From contig JAAKFC010000088.1 in NCBI GenBank assembly GCA_011065225.1, positions 1 to 6,569 on the forward strand: a stretch of 6,569 bases of DNA, given 5' to 3'. The position numbers were made by a program, and so were the translations under genes. The DNA is from Chlamydiota bacterium. Its GTDB lineage: Bacteria > Chlamydiota > Chlamydiia > Chlamydiales > Rhabdochlamydiaceae. The notes under the pieces are model-generated. The model worked only from the letters and a program-made list of their open reading frames with translations, made no database searches and was not told where the DNA came from. This document shows, in pieces, positions 5,484 to 6,569 of this stretch. Numbering within the stretch: the first letter of the stretch is position 1; each line of letters begins with the position of its first letter.

Positions 5484-6172
5484 TGAAAGTCGACATTCTT
5501 TCGCTCTTTCCGGAATATTTTCAGGGCCCATTTGGTGTGAGTATTCTGAAACGGGCGATAGAGTTCGGGCTGATTTCGATTGATTTGATCGATATCCGCA
5601 AATTTGCAGAAGACAAACATAAGCGAGTGGATGATCGTCCTTATGGGGGCGGTCCTGGCATGGTGATGGTGCCAGGCCCTTGTGTGCGAGCCATTCGCAG
5701 TGCGTGGAAAGAGAATTCTCATGTAATCTATCTTTCCCCGCAAGGAGAGACGCTCAAAGCAAAAAAATGCGAGGAGCTTGCAAAAAAGCCTCATTTGATT
5801 TTGCTTTGTGGTCATTACGAGGGAGTGGATCAGCGAGTGATTGATAGCGAAGTGGATGAAGTGATCAGCATTGGGGACTATGTCCTGACAAATGGTTGTC
5901 TTCCAGCCATAGTGCTCATTGACGCTGTGGCCCGCTTTATCTCAGGTATTTTGGGACATGAAGATGCTGCTAAATACGATTCATTCCAAGAAGGAATGCT
6001 TGAAGGTCCACAATATACGCGCCCAGAAGAATTTGAAGAAATGCGAGTTCCCGAAATACTCACCAGTGGGAACCACAAAGAAATAGCAAAATGGCGAAAA
6101 AGCCAAGGCGAAAAGATAACTCGGCAAGTCCGATCGGAATTATTAGGAGTAAATGATGAACCAATTGATTGA
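5483..6172 (+). CDS. trmD: tRNA (guanine-37-N1)-methyltransferase
   Basis: SPOUT-class SAM-dependent enzyme that makes m1G37 next to the anticodon and prevents +1 frameshifting; acts as a dimer in the cytoplasm. The 229 residues match the usual short bacterial form. Visible motifs: LSLFPEYF (6-13), DDRPYGGGPGM (50-60), YLSPQGETL (83-91), CGHYEGVDQRVI (109-120), and SIGDYVLT (129-136) of the trefoil knot. Expected catalytic residues are present: R151 in DAVARF and D166 in YDSF. The segment after YVLT reads NGCLPA where E. coli has GGELPA. The start is fixed by the TAATG overlap with rpsP and the family's MKVDILSLFPE opening; no Shine-Dalgarno precedes it. The 3' end overlaps rplS by 17 bases. 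Confidence 0.96.
   Translation: MKVDILSLFPEYFQGPFGVSILKRAIEFGLISIDLIDIRKFAEDKHKRVDDRPYGGGPGMVMVPGPCVRAIRSAWKENSHVIYLSPQGETLKAKKCEELAKKPHLILLCGHYEGVDQRVIDSEVDEVISIGDYVLTNGCLPAIVLIDAVARFISGILGHEDAAKYDSFQEGMLEGPQYTRPEEFEEMRVPEILTSGNHKEIAKWRKSQGEKITRQVRSELLGVNDEPID
6145..6149 (+). promoter_or_regulatory. rplS ribosome binding site
   Basis: AGGAG inside the end of trmD. Two in-frame ATG codons follow in tandem, at 6153 and 6156; the spacer is 3 bases to the first and 6 to the second, which favours 6156. Confidence 0.75.
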
Positions 6173-6569
6173 AAGTATTGAAGCGGATCAGCTCAAGACT
6201 GATATCCCCGATTTCAAAGTAGGGGACACGATCAGCATCCACTACCGCATCATTGAAGGAGCAAAAGAACGGATCCAGATTTTCACCGGGACCGTGATTG
6301 CACGTAAGGGAAAAGGAATCTCTGAGACAGTTTCCATCTATCGCATAGCTTATGGGTCTGCGATGGAGCGTGTGATTCTAATCCACAGCCCTCGCGTTGG
6401 CAAGATCGAAGTGGTCAAACGCGGCAAAGTCCGCAGAGGAAAACTCTATCACTTGCGCGGTGTCTTTGGAAAAAAAGCGAAAATCCAAGAGCGCATTACC
6501 AAGGCAGAAAAACAAAAAGCTGCTCCTATTGTAAAAGAAGAAGCGCCTGAAAAGCCCGAAGCCAAAGAA
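6156..6569 (+). CDS. rplS: 50S ribosomal protein L19 (3' end outside the window)
   Basis: Large-subunit ribosomal protein at the 30S-50S interface. The frame is open from the ATG at 6156 to the window edge: 138 codons with no stop, so the gene is cut only by the end of the sequence. Family motifs include FKVGDTISIHYRIIEGAKER, FTGTVIARKGKGISET, ERVILIHSPRVGKIEVVKRG and KVRRGKLYHLRG. The L19 core is complete by about residue 110. What follows is a low-complexity tail of K, E, A and P (for example VKEEAPEKPEAKE) that makes the protein longer than common L19s of about 115-120 residues. It overlaps the end of trmD by 17 bases (20 if the preceding ATG is used). Confidence 0.95.
   Translation, partial: MNQLIESIEADQLKTDIPDFKVGDTISIHYRIIEGAKERIQIFTGTVIARKGKGISETVSIYRIAYGSAMERVILIHSPRVGKIEVVKRGKVRRGKLYHLRGVFGKKAKIQERITKAEKQKAAPIVKEEAPEKPEAKE

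Noticed and set aside
5345..5815. Minus-strand open frame of 156 codons
   Set aside because: Antisense to the well-supported rpsP and trmD genes; no family resemblance.
6153..6155. First of two tandem ATG codons as the rplS start
   Set aside because: Only 3 bases from AGGAG; the second ATG has a better 6-base spacer. The difference is one Met.

Overview
The window looks like a chromosomal segment from a member of the Chlamydiae, most likely one of the amoeba-associated or 'environmental' lineages rather than Chlamydia itself. Two things point there. The plus-strand order rpmE (type B L31), prfA, prmC, ffh, rpsP, trmD, rplS is, from memory, the order kept in chlamydial genomes, with no rimM between rpsP and trmD. 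The L31 protein also has the chlamydial flavour, with a VCGST segment and a long Lys-rich tail. The genus cannot be fixed from this sequence alone.

Layout. Positions 1-1432 are an accessory segment read on the minus strand. It holds a 451-residue PARP-type ADP-ribosyltransferase with a complete His-Tyr-Glu triad and a Cys-containing C-terminal domain. After 26 untranslated bases comes the first 16 codons of another minus-strand gene that leaves the window at position 1. Positions 1433-1580 are a divergent intergenic region with candidate promoters in both directions. From 1581 to the end is a tightly packed plus-strand cluster of translation and protein-targeting genes, with gaps of 0-7 bases or short overlaps throughout.

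How the genes work together. L31, S16 and L19 are ribosomal proteins. PrfA (RF1) ends translation and PrmC methylates the Gln of its GGQ motif. Ffh is the protein subunit of the signal recognition particle. TrmD makes m1G37 in tRNA, which protects the reading frame. The three ribosomal protein genes each have a Shine-Dalgarno sequence, while prfA, prmC, ffh and trmD show none. A near-consensus promoter at the very end of prmC would start transcription only about 8 bases before the ffh start codon.

Most worth a second look: the eukaryote-like PARP protein and its truncated downstream neighbour (candidate host-directed effector unit), the near-leaderless ffh promoter, and an Ffh GTPase whose G4 motif reads TMLD instead of TKxD. 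No tRNA, rRNA, CRISPR array, insertion sequence or convincing intrinsic terminator was seen.
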